Assembly (NCBI GenBank): GCA_030620925.1
Contig: JAUXIQ010000093.1
Coordinates: forward strand, 1 to 7,245
Source: JAUXIQ01 sp030620925 [NCBI: Nitrospinota bacterium]
GTDB lineage: Bacteria > JAUXIQ01
DNA length: 7,245 bases
Direction: 5' to 3'
Below, in pieces: positions 6,046 through 7,245 of this stretch. The position numbers and the translations under genes were made by a program. The notes beneath the pieces were generated by a model, which was not told the origin of the DNA, did not search any database, and saw only the letters and a program-made list of their open reading frames with translations. How positions within the stretch are numbered: the first letter of the stretch is position 1; the number at the start of each line of letters is the position of its first letter.

Positions 6046-6078
6046 GGGCCGTTGCATGAAAGATACCACGGCCTTTTT
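6046..6078 (+). terminator. Intrinsic terminator after the M20 gene
   Basis: GGCCGT (6047-6052) pairs perfectly with ACGGCC (6068-6073), extended by a G-U pair (6046/6074), across a 15-nt loop, followed by TTTTT at 6074-6078. It begins directly after the TGA stop at 6043-6045 and would end the archease-to-M20 transcript. Confidence 0.8.
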
Positions 6079-6080
6079 AC

Positions 6081-6110
6081 TTGACACAATTTTAAGCACT
6101 TGATTATATT
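6081..6110 (+). promoter_or_regulatory. Strong predicted sigma-70 promoter for tatA-rel
   Basis: A perfect -35 TTGACA at 6081-6086 is followed by TGATTATATT at 6101-6110. This reads either as an extended -10 (TG at 6101, TTATAT at 6104-6109, 17-nt spacer) or as TATATT at 6105-6110 with an 18-nt spacer. Transcription should begin near 6117. It starts only two bases after the T-run of the preceding terminator. It is the best promoter match in the window. Confidence 0.75.
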
Positions 6111-6128
6111 GAGTAAAATAAGGAAAAA

Positions 6129-6163
6129 CAAGGGTTCTTGGGCCGTTGAGGAAGTGGTTCTTC
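6129..6163 (+). repeat. Two small tandem hairpins in the tatA leader
   Basis: GGTTCTT occurs twice, at 6133-6139 and 6156-6162. Each copy sits in a short hairpin: CAAG-GGTT-CTTG (6129-6140) and GAAG-TGGTT-CTTC (6151-6163). Both place GGTT in the loop and CTT in the 3' arm. The stems are only 4 bp, so this may be chance, but the repeated arrangement in a 5' leader is noted. Confidence 0.3.
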
Positions 6164-6173
6164 AGCGTTTCGC

Positions 6174-6197
6174 CAATTTTCGGAGACGTGAAAATTG
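6174..6197 (+). promoter_or_regulatory. Inverted repeat enclosing the tatA ribosome binding site and start codon
   Basis: CAATTTT (6174-6180) and AAAATTG (6191-6197) are perfect 7-bp complements around a 10-nt loop CGGAGACGTG. The likely Shine-Dalgarno GGAG (6182-6185) lies in the loop, and the TTG start codon (6195-6197) is the base of the 3' arm. Folding would occlude the start codon of tatA. The stem is AT-rich and so weak, which would suit a condition- or temperature-sensitive switch, but no regulation is shown by the sequence itself. Confidence 0.45.
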
Positions 6198-6422
6198 TTT
6201 GGCGGAAATGAGTTAGTTTTAATAATAGTCGCGGGGCTTCTTATTTTCGGGATCAAAAACGCTCCCCGAATCGGTTCCAGTTTGGGCAAGAGCATACAGA
6301 GTTTCAAACGGGCGTCGAAGGGCGCGGACGAAATAGATATTACTCCTATTGCCTCCGGCAAAGAGGAAGACGAGAAGGGAAGGGAACAGGAAACCGGCGA
6401 TGCCGGCGGTGGGCAGGAATAG
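6195..6422 (+). CDS. tatA: Twin-arginine translocase subunit TatA/TatE family protein
   Basis: A 75-residue TatA-type protein, the pore-forming or membrane-weakening subunit of the Tat pathway that exports folded proteins carrying twin-arginine signals. Layout: a short N-terminal stretch MFGGNE; one short transmembrane helix at about residues 7-19 (LVLIIVAGLLIFG) ending in the family Phe-Gly hinge at residues 18-19; an amphipathic helix (about 25-42, PRIGSSLGKSIQSFKRASKG); and an acidic, Gly-rich, probably disordered tail (44-75). The start is well constrained: an in-frame TGA at 6189-6191 lies just before TTG 6195, and any later start would cut the transmembrane helix. GGAG at 6182-6185, 9 nt upstream, is a usable though distant Shine-Dalgarno site. 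The usual FGPKKLP is FGIKNAP here. No tatC is in the window. It abuts rel with no gap and has its own strong promoter. Confidence 0.92.
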   Translation: MFGGNELVLIIVAGLLIFGIKNAPRIGSSLGKSIQSFKRASKGADEIDITPIASGKEEDEKGREQETGDAGGGQE

Positions 6423-7245
6423 ATGATACACCTGGAAGACATCATTGATAAAGTCGAATCCTATTATCCCCAGGCAGATGTAGACAGCATCTGGAACGCC
6501 TACATGGTCTGCGCCAAGGCTCATCGCGGGCAGATGCGCAAGTCGGGGAGCGCCTATCTATCTCATCCTCTGGAAGTAGCCTACATTCTGGCCCAACTCA
6601 GGATGGACCCCACCACCGTAGCCGCCGGCCTGCTCCACGACATAATAGAAGACACCTCCATGAAGACCGAGGAGCTTCGTGAGTATTTCGGCGAAGAAGT
6701 AACGCAGCTCGTGGATGGAGTCACCAAGTTGACGAAGATGGACTTCAGCAGCAACGAAGAGCAGCAGGCGGAGAATTTCAGAAAGATGATTTTAGCCATG
6801 GCCAAGGATATCAGGGTCATCATCATCAAGCTGGCCGACAGGCTCCACAACATGCGCACTCTTGATCACCTTCCCGAGCATAAATGGCGGCGGATAGCCG
6901 GGGAGACGCTGGACATCTACGCTCCCCTGGCCAACCGGTTGGGAATAGGCTGGATAAAGTATGAGCTGGAAGATGCCGCTTTCAAACATCTCTGGTCTGA
7001 GGAATACCAGGAGATAAAGAGAAAGGTTTCGGCAAAACTGGAAGAGCGAAATGCGTATGTAAGTAAAATCACCGAAATAGTCTCCAAGGAAATGGAGAAC
7101 TCAAATATTAAAGGCCATATCGCAGGTAGATCAAAGCACTTTTACAGTATATTCGAAAAGATGAAGCGCCAGGATATAAGCTTCGAGGAAGTTTACGATC
7201 TTGTGGGTATCCGCGTCATCGCTTTTGCAATGCCCGACTGCTATA
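6423..7245 (+). CDS. rel: Bifunctional (p)ppGpp synthetase/hydrolase, RelA/SpoT family (3' end outside window)
   Basis: The first 274 residues of a long RelA/SpoT homologue (family length about 720-780); the frame runs off the window edge without a stop. These cytoplasmic enzymes make and destroy (p)ppGpp in the stringent response. The N-terminal HD hydrolase domain looks active: Arg39, His48, His72-Asp73 and Glu76-Asp77 (LLHDIIEDT), Asp139 and Asn143 (LADRLHNMR) all match the Rel of Streptococcus equisimilis with a constant offset of five (Arg44, His53, His77/Asp78, Glu81/Asp82, Asp144, Asn148, from memory). The synthetase domain begins with GRSKHFYSIFEKM and EVYDLVGIRVI; Arg236 and catalytic Asp259 match Arg241 and Asp264 with the same offset. 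Both activities are therefore expected. The TGS, helical, zinc-finger and ACT regions are outside the window. ATG 6423 directly follows the tatA TAG (TAGATG), with AGGAA at 6415-6419 inside tatA, which suggests translational coupling. Confidence 0.95.
   Translation, partial: MIHLEDIIDKVESYYPQADVDSIWNAYMVCAKAHRGQMRKSGSAYLSHPLEVAYILAQLRMDPTTVAAGLLHDIIEDTSMKTEELREYFGEEVTQLVDGVTKLTKMDFSSNEEQQAENFRKMILAMAKDIRVIIIKLADRLHNMRTLDHLPEHKWRRIAGETLDIYAPLANRLGIGWIKYELEDAAFKHLWSEEYQEIKRKVSAKLEERNAYVSKITEIVSKEMENSNIKGHIAGRSKHFYSIFEKMKRQDISFEEVYDLVGIRVIAFAMPDCY

Noticed and set aside
5819-6103. Plus-strand open frame overlapping the end of the M20 gene and the terminator
   Set aside because: It overlaps the conserved C-terminus of the M20 protein in another frame, runs through a terminator and is rich in Trp and Arg, typical of a shadow frame.
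6131-6194. T-box or other known riboswitch in the tatA leader
   Set aside because: GGTTCTT repeats are present but no T-box core, specifier loop or other riboswitch consensus can be seen.

Overview
This 7.2 kb window is bacterial chromosomal DNA of medium GC content. It carries eight genes, all on the + strand, and no mobile element, CRISPR array, tRNA or rRNA that I can see. The genes are housekeeping or widely conserved. The gene order does not match a model organism I know. TTG and GTG starts are common (DUF502, amrS, M20, tatA), most genes have clear Shine-Dalgarno sites, and AGG and ATA codons are frequent. MltG, TatA and a long bifunctional Rel establish a bacterium. Archease together with the AmmeMemoRadiSam genes suggests a deep-branching, perhaps anaerobic or thermophilic, lineage. 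The phylum cannot be fixed from this window.

Layout. (1) 3-599: C-terminal part of the lytic transglycosylase MltG, cut by the window edge. (2) A promoter near 636-665 and a DUF502 membrane protein (721-1413). (3) An intergenic stretch of about 360 bp (1414-1780), non-coding as far as I can tell, with a promoter at its 3' end (1704-1734). (4) A tightly spaced five-gene run with gaps of 30-48 nt: archease (1781-2212), amrB/Memo (2247-3050), radical SAM amrS (3094-4104), an unrecognised single-pass membrane protein (4153-4806) and an M20 metallo-amidohydrolase (4837-6045). It is closed by a good intrinsic terminator at 6046-6078. (5) A strong TTGACA promoter two bases after the terminator T-run, a structured leader of about 78 nt, tatA (6195-6422), and directly abutting it the 5' part of a bifunctional (p)ppGpp synthetase/hydrolase rel (6423 to the window end).

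How the parts fit. The centre is an apparent operon linking an RNA-ligase cofactor family (archease), two of the three AmmeMemoRadiSam components (B and S; the AMMECR1 component A is not here), a membrane-anchored protein of unknown function with a TonB-like Ser-x3-His anchor, and a peptidase-like hydrolase. The biochemical role of AmmeMemoRadiSam is not established to my knowledge, so this neighbourhood is the most interesting part of the window. The second point of interest is the tatA leader, where a perfect 7-bp inverted repeat puts the ribosome binding site in a loop and the TTG start codon in a stem, upstream of a tatA-rel pair joined as TAG-ATG.
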